DNA of 64,000 nt from contig NZ_VFOZ01000001.1 in the NCBI RefSeq assembly GCF_006716425.1, positions 2,480,001 to 2,544,000 of the forward strand, given 5' to 3'. Below the pieces are notes generated by a model, which worked only from the letters and a program-made list of their open reading frames with translations, was not told where the DNA came from and did not search any database. Source of the DNA: Actinoallomurus bryophytorum. Its GTDB lineage: Bacteria > Actinomycetota > Actinomycetes > Streptosporangiales > Streptosporangiaceae. The translations under genes were made by a program, and so were the position numbers. Position 1 is the stretch's first letter. The number at the start of each line of letters is the position of its first letter. Shown here piece after piece: positions 52,290-62,961 of this stretch.

Positions 52290-53372
52290 GTGCCAGCACA
52301 TGACAAGGGTAAAGACGAGCGTCGGCGCGCCACCCTTGCCGCCGTCGCTCCTGGTACGCAGCTTCGCGACGGGCTCGAGCGCATCCTGCGCGGCCACACC
52401 GGTGGCCTGATCGTTCTGGGGTACGACAAGGTCGTCGCGGGCCTGTGTACGGGCGGGTTCCAGCTCGACGTCGAGTTCTCTTCGACGCGCCTGCGCGAGC
52501 TTGCGAAGATGGACGGCGCGATCGTGATCGACAGCACCTGCACGCGCATCGTCCGTGCCGGTGTTCACCTCATGCCCGACCCCACGATCCCGACCGAGGA
52601 GTCCGGCACCCGGCACCGCACCGCCGAGCGAGTGGCCCGGCAGACCGGTTTTCCGGTGCTTTCGGTCAGCCAGTCGATGCGCATAATCGCGCTTTATCTC
52701 GACGGCCAGCGCTATGTCCTGGAGGACTCCGCCGCGATCCTGTCGCGCGCCAACCAGGCGCTCGCCACCCTGGAGCGCTACAAGCTACGGCTCGACGAGG
52801 TCGCGGGCACGCTGTCCGCCCTGGAGATCGAGGACCTCGTCACCGTACGTGACGTGAGCGCGGTCATGCAGCGCCTGGAGATGGTCCGCCGCATCGCCGA
52901 CGAGATCAACGGCTACGTCGTCGAGCTGGGCACCGACGGCCGCCTGCTGTCCCTCCAGCTGGACGAGCTGGTCTCGGGCGTCGACGCCGACCGCGAGCTG
53001 ATCGTCCGCGACTACGAGCCCCAGGACCGCGACCCACGCCCGGTGTCCGGCGTCCTGGCCTCCCTCAACCGCCTGTCCGCCACGGAGCTGCTCGACCTGC
53101 CCACGGTCGCCGACGTCCTGGCGTTCTCGGGCAACGACCCGCTCGACATCCCGGTGAGCCCCAAGGGCTACCGCCTGCTGGCCAAGGTCCCGCGCATGCC
53201 GAGCCTGGTGGTCGAGCGGCTCGTGGAGCACTTCGGCGGCCTGCAAAAGCTCCTCGCCGCCGGCATCGACGACCTGCAGATCGTCGGCGGCGTCGACGAG
53301 GCCCGCGCCCGCAGCGTACGCGAGGGCCTGTCCCGCCTGGCCGAGTCCTCGATCCTCGAACGCTACGTCTGA
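52290..53372 (+). CDS. disA: DNA integrity scanning diadenylate cyclase DisA
   Basis: A 360-residue enzyme that makes cyclic di-AMP from ATP and scans DNA for damage. The DAC domain has the catalytic KMDGAIVIDS (about 74-83) and GTRHRTAERVA (about 106-116) motifs; a helical linker follows, and the C-terminal HhH domain includes VERLVEHFGGLQKLLAAGIDDLQIVGGVDE. The GTG at 52290 has GGGGG 4 bases upstream. It lies 93 bases after radA. RadA restrains DisA in other bacteria. Confidence 0.96.
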   Translation: MPAHDKGKDERRRATLAAVAPGTQLRDGLERILRGHTGGLIVLGYDKVVAGLCTGGFQLDVEFSSTRLRELAKMDGAIVIDSTCTRIVRAGVHLMPDPTIPTEESGTRHRTAERVARQTGFPVLSVSQSMRIIALYLDGQRYVLEDSAAILSRANQALATLERYKLRLDEVAGTLSALEIEDLVTVRDVSAVMQRLEMVRRIADEINGYVVELGTDGRLLSLQLDELVSGVDADRELIVRDYEPQDRDPRPVSGVLASLNRLSATELLDLPTVADVLAFSGNDPLDIPVSPKGYRLLAKVPRMPSLVVERLVEHFGGLQKLLAAGIDDLQIVGGVDEARARSVREGLSRLAESSILERYV

Positions 53373-53606
53373 CCAACGGCCCGAGCCTTCGATGAGCGCG
53401 GGATCCCGGCTCCTGCGTGGCCCGGCCGGGCGGGGGAGTTCTGCCCGCTCCCCGACCGCCCGGCCGAATGCGCCCGCTGGCCGGCCGCCGCGTACGAGGC
53501 GGCCGACGAGGGCCGACCCGAGCCGCCGCGGACGCGCATCCCGGTCAACGTGACCGTTCCCGCCGTCGGCACGGACGCCGCCCAGGCGCGAATCGGGATG
53601 CCGTAG
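53373..53606 (+). pseudogene. possible C-terminal remnant of a lost gene
   Basis: Directly after the disA stop, an 77-codon open frame without a start codon ends at TAG 53604-53606. Its translation has balanced, protein-like composition (for example EFCPLPDRPAECARW and RIPVNVTVPAVGTDAAQAR), unlike the surrounding chance frames. I do not recognise the family. It may be the tail of a deleted gene, or simply a lucky frame. Confidence 0.3.
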
Positions 53607-53683
53607 GGCGAAGGTGGCGGTTCAACCGGCACGGACCGCCCACGCGTGGAACCGGATTGCCGTACGGCGAAGGCGGCGGTTCA
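53598..53683. repeat. 27-base imperfect direct repeat
   Basis: ATGCCGTAGGGCGAAGGTGG...TTCA at 53598-53624 and TTGCCGTACGGCGAAGGCGG...TTCA at 53657-53683 differ at four positions. They lie between the possible remnant and a gene-free stretch, which fits a past rearrangement. Confidence 0.6.
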
Positions 53684-54002
53684 CTACTTGTCCCCCACCT
53701 TCGGCGTCAGCGTGTTGATCCATCGAACACCTGGCGCACCTCCTTCCCCATGCGCCACTGGACCGGGAGCCCGCATGGGCAGGATCGGGCCCGGCCGAGC
53801 GGCGATCTGGCCTCCACGATCACGCCGACTCGGCACTGACGGCCGCGCGGCGTTGTCATGGCTCGGCGCGGCCCGACGCAGCCCGGCTTGCAGGAAGGAT
53901 CCGGCAAGGCCTCGACGCCGTCGAGCCGGGTCCGTGCCGCCTGGCGCCGGCGCCCCGAAGTCCCGGCGGCGGAGCCGGGCCCTGTAAGGCGCGGAGAGGG
54001 CC
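53684..54002. other. gap of about 320 bases with no supported gene
   Basis: Only short Arg-rich chance frames on both strands occur here. A minus-strand frame at 53707-53907 (CRVGVIVEARSPLG) is not convincing. Confidence 0.5.
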
Positions 54003-54680
54003 TCAGCGGAGCCGGAAGACCTCACGGTGGGTCTTGATGCCAGGCGCGCCCACCGCGATGACATAGGTGCCCGGAGCCGCGTGAGTGTCGCTGTTGCAGC
54101 GCCTGCGGTCCCAGTCGAGGGTCGCGAGGTACGGGACGCCCCGCTGGAGCATCTGAAGGTTGGCGGGGGCCCCGCCCCCGCATCGCGCGGACGACCAGAC
54201 CGGGTCGGTGCCGGAGGAGATGCGGATCAGCAGGGCCTTCGGGCCCACGTCGAACGTGCAGGCCCGGCGGCCGGTGTTCACTACGCTCAGCCCGAACCTC
54301 GGGTGCTGCTTGCCCTTGAAGACGGTCCCGGTCGGCCGGACGCCGACGACGACGTCGCCGGCCTCGCACTGGTCGCCCGCGTGCTTCTTCTCGGCCAGCA
54401 GCGCCTTCGGCGTCGCGGTGACCGTCACGGTCGCGGTGGGACTGGGAGTCGCCACGGGTGCCGGGGTCGCCGCCGCGGGGCTCACCGTGGCGGCCGCGTT
54501 GCGCACCTGCGCCGTCGACTTCTTGTGACCCGACCCCGAACAGGCCCATGCCAGCAGGCCGATCAGGGTGATCCCGCCGGCCAGGACGTACACGCGCCGG
54601 CGCCAGTACGCCTCCACGTCGCCGTGCTCCAGCTCGATTTCGTGGTCCAGACGTTCGCTACGGTCGGTGTCTGAGTCCAT
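54003..54680 (-). CDS. single-pass membrane protein of unknown function, DUF4232-like
   Basis: A 225-residue protein. The acidic cytoplasmic start (about 1-28) and one membrane segment (YVLAGGITLIGLLAWACSG, about 31-49) precede a Thr/Pro/Ala linker and an extracytoplasmic domain with four Cys (DQCEAGDVVVGVRPTG, RRACTFDVG, ARCGGGAP, RRRCNSD). The layout resembles DUF4232-type secreted domains. A similar gene sits beside mutY in other actinomycetes as I recall. It is divergent from mutY with 66 bases between. Confidence 0.78.
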   Translation of the reverse strand: MDSDTDRSERLDHEIELEHGDVEAYWRRRVYVLAGGITLIGLLAWACSGSGHKKSTAQVRNAAATVSPAAATPAPVATPSPTATVTVTATPKALLAEKKHAGDQCEAGDVVVGVRPTGTVFKGKQHPRFGLSVVNTGRRACTFDVGPKALLIRISSGTDPVWSSARCGGGAPANLQMLQRGVPYLATLDWDRRRCNSDTHAAPGTYVIAVGAPGIKTHREVFRLR

Positions 54681-54746
54681 ACACTCAGTATGCTTTTTCG
54701 ATCATGGCGAGTTGTCGCGACCCGCCGTGCCAGGATCGATTGCGTC

Positions 54747-55622
54747 ATGCATGAGTCCAGATACACCGAACCCGTCCTGAGCTGGTACGCCGCGAATGCC
54801 CGCGATCTCCCATGGCGGCGTCCCGACGCCTCCCCCTGGGCCGTACTGGTCAGCGAGATCATGTTGCAGCAGACCCCGGTCGTACGCGTGCTGCCCAGCT
54901 ATGAGGCCTGGCTGGCCCGCTGGCCGGTGCCCGCCGCGCTCGCCGCGGAGCCCCCGGGCGAGGCCGTACGCGCCTGGGGCCGCCTCGGCTACCCACGGCG
55001 CGCCCTCAACCTCCACGCGAGTGCGCGGGCGATCGTGGACCGGCACGGCGGGGTGGTCCCGGCCGACTACGACGAGCTGCGAGCCCTGCCGGGTGTGGGG
55101 GCGTACACCGCCGCGGCGGTCGCGAGCTTCGCTTACCGGCGGCGGCACGCGGTGCTCGACACCAACGTGCGGCGCGTGCTGGCCCGCGTCGTGACCGGCG
55201 TCCAGTACCCGCCCAAGGCCCAGACGACCGCCGAGGTACGCCTCGCGGAAGAACTCCTGCCTCCGGATCCGCCGGTGGCCGCTCTCTGGTCGGTGGCGGT
55301 CATGGAGCTGGGCGCACTCGTGTGCACGGCCCGCGCGCCCCGCTGCGCCGACTGCCCGCTGTCCGGCGACTGCACGTGGCGGCTGGCGGGCAAGCCCGCG
55401 TACGACGGCCCGGCGCGCAAGGGACAGACCTACGCGGGTACCGACCGCCAGTGCCGCGGCCGCCTGCTGGCCGTCCTCCGGCACTCCAGCGGTCCCGTGG
55501 AGAAGGCCGCGCTGGACGACGTCTGGGACGACACGCTCCAGCGCGAACGCTCCCTGGCGACACTGATCGAGGACGGCCTGGTCGACCCCCTGGACGACGG
55601 CCGCTATGCCCTGCCGGGCTGA
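54747..55622 (+). CDS. mutY: A/G-specific adenine DNA glycosylase MutY, short form
   Basis: A 291-residue HhH-GPD glycosylase that removes adenine opposite 8-oxoguanine. VSEIMLQQTPVVRVLPSYEAW, the hairpin LPGVGAYTAAAVASFAY, the catalytic Asp in VLDTNVRRVLARV, and a 4Fe-4S cluster (Cys-x6-Cys-x2-Cys-x5-Cys in VCTARAPRCADCPLSGDC) are all present. The C-terminal MutT-like 8-oxoG recognition domain of E. coli MutY is missing, which is usual in actinobacteria. The ATG at 54747 begins at the conserved region. Confidence 0.93.
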   Translation: MHESRYTEPVLSWYAANARDLPWRRPDASPWAVLVSEIMLQQTPVVRVLPSYEAWLARWPVPAALAAEPPGEAVRAWGRLGYPRRALNLHASARAIVDRHGGVVPADYDELRALPGVGAYTAAAVASFAYRRRHAVLDTNVRRVLARVVTGVQYPPKAQTTAEVRLAEELLPPDPPVAALWSVAVMELGALVCTARAPRCADCPLSGDCTWRLAGKPAYDGPARKGQTYAGTDRQCRGRLLAVLRHSSGPVEKAALDDVWDDTLQRERSLATLIEDGLVDPLDDGRYALPG

Positions 55623-55631
55623 GGACTCCGG

Positions 55632-58550
55632 ATGACCGACATCGTGCTCGGCCTCGGTGCCGCCGTGGTGAAGGCGGCGTGCAAGGTGTGGTTGAAGGAC
55701 CACGCGTTCGCCGCCGACACGTCCGCCGCGGTGATCGACGTCATCAACGCGAGGGTGTCCGGCACGCGTGAGCGCAGGCGCGTCCAGCGGCTGTTCGAGG
55801 ACCTCGAGGAGACGGTCGCCGACAAGCTTCAGTCGACACTGAAGCACGAGTTCGGCGGCCTGCCCGTCAACGAGCGGAACGCCGCCGTCCTCGCCGTCAC
55901 CGACACGTTCGACGGCGCACGGCTGGTCGAGGACGACATCTTCGCCGCCGACCTGGACCCGCTCTTCCTGGAGCGGAACGTCCGCGCGGAGTGGCCCGAC
56001 GCCGTACGCGACCTCGCCCCGCCCGCGGCGGCCCTGTACGACCGGGTGCTGGGCGAGTGCTGCGCGTACATCATCGAGGTGGCTCGCGACCTGCCGGCGT
56101 TCGACGCGGGCGCGTTCACCGAGATCCTCCGGCGCCAGTCGCAGATCCTCGGTGGCGTCAGGGAGCTCCTGGACCGCGTGCCCGGCCTCGGCGCGACGAG
56201 CCCGGACGAGGCCTTCACCGGCCGGTATCGCTATCAGGTCGCGAACATCCTCGACCGCCTGGAGTTGTTCGGGGTCACGGCCGCGGACTCCGTACGCCGT
56301 TATCCGCTGAGCCTCGCCTACATCCGCCTCAGAGTGTCGAGCCCGGTCCCCGACCGCATGACCGGCCCCGTCACGGTCGACGACGCCCTGGCCCGCGGCT
56401 CGCGGCTCTTCCTTCGCGGCGACGCGGGGTCCGGAAAGACCACACTGCTCCAGTGGCTCGCCGTACGCGCCGCGACGGGCGACCTGTCCGGGCCACTCAC
56501 CTCGTGGAACGACTCGGTGCCGTTCCTCATCCCGCTCCGCCGCTACGTGGGCCGTGCCCTTCCGGCGCCGGAGGACTTCCTGAGCCAGGCCGGGCGCCAC
56601 ATCGCGGACGAGATGCCCGAAGGCTGGGTACGGCGACGGCTCGCCGGCGGCCGGGCGCTGGTCCTGGTCGACGGGATCGACGAACTCCCCGAGGCCGAAC
56701 GCGCCCCGGCGCGGGCCTGGCTGGGCGAGCTGACGGCGGCCTACCCGGCCGCCCGTTACGTGGTGACGTCACGCCCCACCGCGGCCGGCGAGGACTGGCT
56801 CAGCGCCGAGGACTTCGACTCGGCCGAGCTGCGGCCGATGTCATGGCCGGACATCGAGGAGTTCGTCCGGCACTGGCATTCGGCGGTCGGCGGCTCGCGG
56901 GTGGACGAGGACGAGCTGACACGGTTGCGCTCCTACGAGGAGGCGCTGCTCGGCGCGCTCCGCTCCCGTCGTCACCTGCGGGCGCTCGCCGTCACTCCCC
57001 TGCTCTGCGCACTGCTGTGCGCGCTCCACCTCGACCGGCGGACCCAGCTGCCGCGCGACCGGATGGAGCTGTACGGCATCGCGCTGGAGATGCTGCTCGA
57101 ACGCCGTGACGTCGAACGCCGCATTCGCGGCAACGGACCCGACCTGTCGTACACGGACAAGCTCCTCCTGCTGCAGGACCTCGCCTACTGGCTGATCCGC
57201 AACGGGATGAGCGACGCGCCCGTCGACCGGGCCGTCGAACGGATCGCCCATCGGCTCTCCTCGATGTACCGGCTGTCCGCCGACGCGTCGACCGTCTTCG
57301 GGCACCTGCTGGTCCGCAGCGGCCTGCTCCGCGAACCGGTCGCCGGCCGGGTGGACTTCGTACACCGGACCTTCCAGGAATACCTCGCCGCGCGTGCCGC
57401 GATCGAGGCCGACGACGTCGGCGCGCTGGTGAAGAACGCCCATCACGACCAGTGGCGGGAGGTCGTCGTGATGGCGGCCGGCCACGCACAGCCGCGCCAG
57501 CGCGAGGAGCTGCTGCGGATGCTCCTGGACCGCGGTGACAACGACGGCGACGGCTGGCAGGCCCTGCACGTCCTGGCGGTCGCCTGCCTGGAGACCTCAC
57601 CCCAGCTCGCCCCGGACACGTACGCCCGGATCCAGCAGGTGGCCGGCGAGCTCCTGCCTCCGCGGAGCAGGAGCGACGCGGACGCCCTCGCCAGGGCGGG
57701 CGAGTTCGTGCTCGATCTCCTGGCCGAGCGCCCGGTCACGACCAACCAGCACGCGGCGCCGACGATCCGGCTGGCCGCCGCGATCGGTGGTGACACCGCT
57801 CTGGAGGTGATCGCCCGGTGTGCGCGTTTCGTCGAGCCGCTGGCGGAGCTCGAGCTGAACGCGGCCTGGGATCGGTTCGACGCCGACCGGTTCGCACAGA
57901 AGGTGCTGGCCCACTCTCCCCACGCCGCGGAGCTCACGATCGGCGGAAACAGGATGGATCAGATCCGTGCTCTCAGGCATGTGACCGTCCTGAGGGCCCT
58001 CAATCTGACCAGCGTGCCGGAGGAACTCGACCTGGACGAGAACCTCCCCCGCCATTCGCTGACGAAGCTGAAGATCATCAACTGCGACTGGCTGACGCGA
58101 CTCCTGCCGGCGCTGGAGGCCGAACAGCTGCGCGACCTCGAGGTGCTGGAGATGATCGGGTGCGGGCCGCGATCCCTCCATGAACTGAGCCGCTGGGCCG
58201 GGACGCTCAGGGAGCTGGCCATCTGGCCCGCCGCCGTCTCCGATATCGGATCCCTTCCGCCGCTGCCGGAACTCCAGGACCTGTTCTGTATCGACGTGCG
58301 GGGATCCCTGGCTCCCCTGCGGGAGATGCCTGCGCTGCGGCGCCTCACCCTGGGCGCCGTCGAACCCATCGACCTCACGCCGCTTCAGGACCTGAAGCGG
58401 CTCGAACGACTCGAGCTTTACGGAAGCACCCTGTTCGATCACTCTCCGCTGATGGGCCGGGAAGGTCTGACGATCCATCTCAACGAGGACGGGCGGATTC
58501 GCGGGGCAACGGTCCCCCTGAGCTCCGCATGGCCACTGCGGCAGACTTGA
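55632..58550 (+). CDS. NACHT NTPase with helical N-terminal domain and LRR-like C terminus (candidate anti-phage NLR-like protein)
   Basis: A 972-residue STAND protein. About 1-200 is a helical N-terminal domain of the kind found before bacterial NACHT modules. The NACHT core has Walker A LRGDAGSGKTTLLQW (about 264), Walker B ALVLVDGIDELPEAE (about 345), sensor YVVTSRPTA, and winged-helix segments to about 600 (VDFVHRTFQEYLAARAA). A helical stretch follows, then about 770-970 holds six or seven leucine-rich units (LRALNLTSVPEELDL, LRELAIWPAAV, LERLELYG). Bacterial NACHT proteins of this type defend against phage. It starts 9 bases after mutY with GAGGA upstream, and sits between housekeeping genes. 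The effector activity is not obvious. Confidence 0.9.
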   Translation: MTDIVLGLGAAVVKAACKVWLKDHAFAADTSAAVIDVINARVSGTRERRRVQRLFEDLEETVADKLQSTLKHEFGGLPVNERNAAVLAVTDTFDGARLVEDDIFAADLDPLFLERNVRAEWPDAVRDLAPPAAALYDRVLGECCAYIIEVARDLPAFDAGAFTEILRRQSQILGGVRELLDRVPGLGATSPDEAFTGRYRYQVANILDRLELFGVTAADSVRRYPLSLAYIRLRVSSPVPDRMTGPVTVDDALARGSRLFLRGDAGSGKTTLLQWLAVRAATGDLSGPLTSWNDSVPFLIPLRRYVGRALPAPEDFLSQAGRHIADEMPEGWVRRRLAGGRALVLVDGIDELPEAERAPARAWLGELTAAYPAARYVVTSRPTAAGEDWLSAEDFDSAELRPMSWPDIEEFVRHWHSAVGGSRVDEDELTRLRSYEEALLGALRSRRHLRALAVTPLLCALLCALHLDRRTQLPRDRMELYGIALEMLLERRDVERRIRGNGPDLSYTDKLLLLQDLAYWLIRNGMSDAPVDRAVERIAHRLSSMYRLSADASTVFGHLLVRSGLLREPVAGRVDFVHRTFQEYLAARAAIEADDVGALVKNAHHDQWREVVVMAAGHAQPRQREELLRMLLDRGDNDGDGWQALHVLAVACLETSPQLAPDTYARIQQVAGELLPPRSRSDADALARAGEFVLDLLAERPVTTNQHAAPTIRLAAAIGGDTALEVIARCARFVEPLAELELNAAWDRFDADRFAQKVLAHSPHAAELTIGGNRMDQIRALRHVTVLRALNLTSVPEELDLDENLPRHSLTKLKIINCDWLTRLLPALEAEQLRDLEVLEMIGCGPRSLHELSRWAGTLRELAIWPAAVSDIGSLPPLPELQDLFCIDVRGSLAPLREMPALRRLTLGAVEPIDLTPLQDLKRLERLELYGSTLFDHSPLMGREGLTIHLNEDGRIRGATVPLSSAWPLRQT

Positions 58551-58553
58551 CCC

Positions 58554-59018
58554 GTGTCAGCCCCGCCGCTAATTCGCAAGGTCCGTTTCGACGTTCGCCC
58601 GTGGGGCGATGGACCGGACCCCGCCCGCGAGCTGGTGCCCTACATCGACAAGGTCAGCCTGGTGGACCTCGTCTCCGGCTTCGAGCACGCCGCCGGCCAT
58701 GGCGTACCGGGCGCGTACGCCGGCATCGTGCTCGATCATTTCGCCTTCGGCGACCTGACCGCCTACCTCACCGGACGGCCGGACTCCACCCACTGGGCGA
58801 AGCGCGGCGTGATCGCCCTGCTCGGCTGCACCTGCGGCGAGGTCGGCTGCCGGTCGCTCGAAGCCCGCGTGCTCATCGATGACGACCTCGTGACGTGGCG
58901 GGGCTTCGCTCGGCCCGACCGCCCCGGCGACTACGGGAGCTTCGGTCCCTTCACGTTCCGGCGCGGCCAGTACGAACGTGCGGTCCGTGAGGTGGCCGCC
59001 GTCATCTCCGGTTCTTGA
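58554..59018 (+). CDS. conserved hypothetical protein with CxC-GEVGC motif
   Basis: A 154-residue cytoplasmic protein. The recognisable part is LLGCTCGEVGCRSLEARVLIDD (Cys at about 92, 94, 99) and YGSFGPFTFRRGQYERAV near the end, a pattern I recall from uncharacterised actinobacterial proteins. The Cys trio could bind metal. The GTG start lies 3 bases after the NACHT gene stop, so they are probably co-transcribed, but a role in the NACHT system is only a guess from position. Confidence 0.75.
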   Translation: MSAPPLIRKVRFDVRPWGDGPDPARELVPYIDKVSLVDLVSGFEHAAGHGVPGAYAGIVLDHFAFGDLTAYLTGRPDSTHWAKRGVIALLGCTCGEVGCRSLEARVLIDDDLVTWRGFARPDRPGDYGSFGPFTFRRGQYERAVREVAAVISGS

Positions 59019-59067
59019 TCGCCGCAAGAGGTGGCGGAGGCCCCTGCTTCTCGAGCCGGGACATCGG

Positions 59068-59101
59068 AAGGCCCCGTGCTCCAGGTGGAGCACGGGGCCT
59101 T
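59068..59101. terminator. bidirectional terminator between the hypothetical gene and clpC
   Basis: Arms 59068-59083 and 59086-59101 are exact 16-base reverse complements (AAGGCCCCGTGCTCCA) with a 2-base gap, between convergent stops; the T-rich ends help in both directions. Confidence 0.85.
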
Positions 59102-59117
59102 CGGAGCCGTTCGTCTG

Positions 59118-61625
<2,508 letters not shown>

Positions 61626-61810
61626 CTCGTCGCTCCTCACAGAGCGGTAGGGCAGAGGTCGGCATGTCCGACCCTGTCCTTCCGCATGCTAGCCCGCCCG
61701 GCGTCCGCCGCCACTCGGTAGTCCCATCGGAAGACGTTCCCCGGGCCAAGGCCGTTCATCCTCATCCAACTACCGCGCGGGGCCGCGATGTTCCCCCTAC
61801 GCCGCAAGCG

Positions 61811-61849
61811 AACGGCCCGGCGCCCCCTAAGGCCGGGCGACGGGCCGTT
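61811..61849 (-). terminator. lsr2 terminator
   Basis: AACGGCCCG (61811-61819) pairs with CGGGCCGTT (61841-61849); an inner alternative stem GCCCGGC / GCCGGGC overlaps it. It begins 19 bases beyond the lsr2 stop. Confidence 0.65.
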
Positions 61850-61867
61850 CACCGGAGCTGTATTCGA

Positions 61868-62200
61868 TCAGTGTGCGCGCTCGTACTCCTCGACGACAGT
61901 CGCCGGGATGCGCCCGCGCTCGTTGACCTTGATCCCACGCGCCTTCGCCCACGCACGGATATCCGCGCTGCGCTCGCGACTCGACGCTGCACGACTGCGA
62001 CGCCGGCGGCCGCCTGCGGCCCCCCCGCCGGCCTTCCGCGCGTGCTCCACGAACGGCGCCAGAGAATCCCGCACCTTCTTAGCGTTGGTGCTGCTCAGAT
62101 CGATCTCATAGGGGACGCCGTCGAGAGAGAACTGAACCGTCTCCTCTGCCTCCCCCCCATCGATGTCGTCGATGAGGCGCTTAATGATCTGCTCTGCCAT
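61868..62200 (-). CDS. lsr2: nucleoid-associated protein Lsr2
   Basis: A 110-residue xenogeneic silencer that bridges AT-rich DNA. The N-terminal dimerisation part is LIDDIDGGEAEETVQFSLDG; the C-terminal DNA-binding part includes RERSADIRAWAKARGIKVNERGRIP with the AT-hook-like RGR. ATG 62200 is chosen for the conserved MAEQIIKRL start with AAAGG 9 bases upstream. Its length is typical. Confidence 0.96.
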   Translation of the reverse strand: MAEQIIKRLIDDIDGGEAEETVQFSLDGVPYEIDLSSTNAKKVRDSLAPFVEHARKAGGGAAGGRRRRSRAASSRERSADIRAWAKARGIKVNERGRIPATVVEEYERAH

Positions 62201-62244
62201 GGAGACTGACCTTTCACCGGAGCAAACTGCATTCGGTTGCCAAA

Positions 62245-62272
62245 GATATACCTCCATGGCTCCCGATGACAA
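62245..62272 (-). promoter_or_regulatory. lsr2 promoter
   Basis: TTGTCA (62267-62272), a 16-base spacer and TATATC (62245-62250) on the minus strand, in a locally AT-rich patch. This would give a leader of about 38 bases. The AT content could also make it an Lsr2 target. Confidence 0.55.
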
Positions 62273-62343
62273 TTCAAACACTGGAAGTTTAGCACGTGCG
62301 TTACGGTGCGTAATCACCGGCAATCGATCGGGCGGTGCAGAGC

Positions 62344-62487
62344 TTACTGACCTGCCCTGTGCTTCTCCTGAGCGTCTTGACGCCGACGCTTACCGCCCAT
62401 CTCTCTCCGCACCACCCAGAACACGCCCGCGAAGAACACGGCCGCCACCGTGAGAGGGGGGACGAGCGCCGCAAGGTCGTTCCACAT
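62344..62487 (-). CDS. 47-residue single-pass membrane protein
   Basis: MWNDLAALVPPLTVAAVFF begins a hydrophobic segment (about 5-28), followed by a strongly basic tail (RREMGGKRRRQDAQEKHR). The pattern is that of small conserved actinobacterial membrane proteins. AAGG lies about 9 bases before the ATG. It is upstream of lsr2 on the same strand, with 143 bases and the lsr2 promoter between. The function is unknown. Confidence 0.72.
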   Translation of the reverse strand: MWNDLAALVPPLTVAAVFFAGVFWVVRREMGGKRRRQDAQEKHRAGQ

Positions 62488-62961
62488 CGGCTCATGCCTT
62501 CCGTTCTCGCGTTATCGGACCTCGTCACCCAAGTCGGCTGGGCGGTCACGGCCCCCTGCACTTGAATTGTCTCGCATGGGCTCACGGCGTTCGCGTCGGC
62601 CCGGCTTTCCGGGCCGGTCGCCTCCCGACATCCGGTCCATACGGCCGTTGCGGCCCCCATCCGGCGGGCGCCGGCGACGGCATCGATACGCTGCGGCGAG
62701 TTCGCACGACGATCTCTATGACGGACCCGGACGTGACGGTCCGACGGCCGCGAGGCTGTCCGAAAAGTCGGGGTGGGTCACCTCACCACCAACACCCACG
62801 TATCGCTCGAATAACCCTCACGTACCGCCACTTAACAGTCAGCGACGACGACGGAATGCGCGACCGGGCGGGGGCTTCGAGGATGCCCGGGATCATGAGC
62901 AGCGAACATGCACCATGGATTCCATCGTTCGTCGCGATCCGGCGATCTTAAGACTCCGAGC
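62488..62961. other. intergenic region upstream of the endonuclease Q gene
   Basis: No frame here has gene-like composition or a ribosome site. It must contain the start of transcription for the EndoQ gene and for the small membrane protein gene. Confidence 0.5.

Noticed and set aside
53684-54064. 126-residue minus-strand frame between disA and mutY
   Set aside because: Arg/Pro-rich, no start context, overlaps the real membrane protein gene on the same strand in another frame.
61800-61810. CGC-N5-GCG resembling a ClgR box upstream of clpC
   Set aside because: Such a short GC motif is expected by chance here, and it lies in the lsr2 terminator region.
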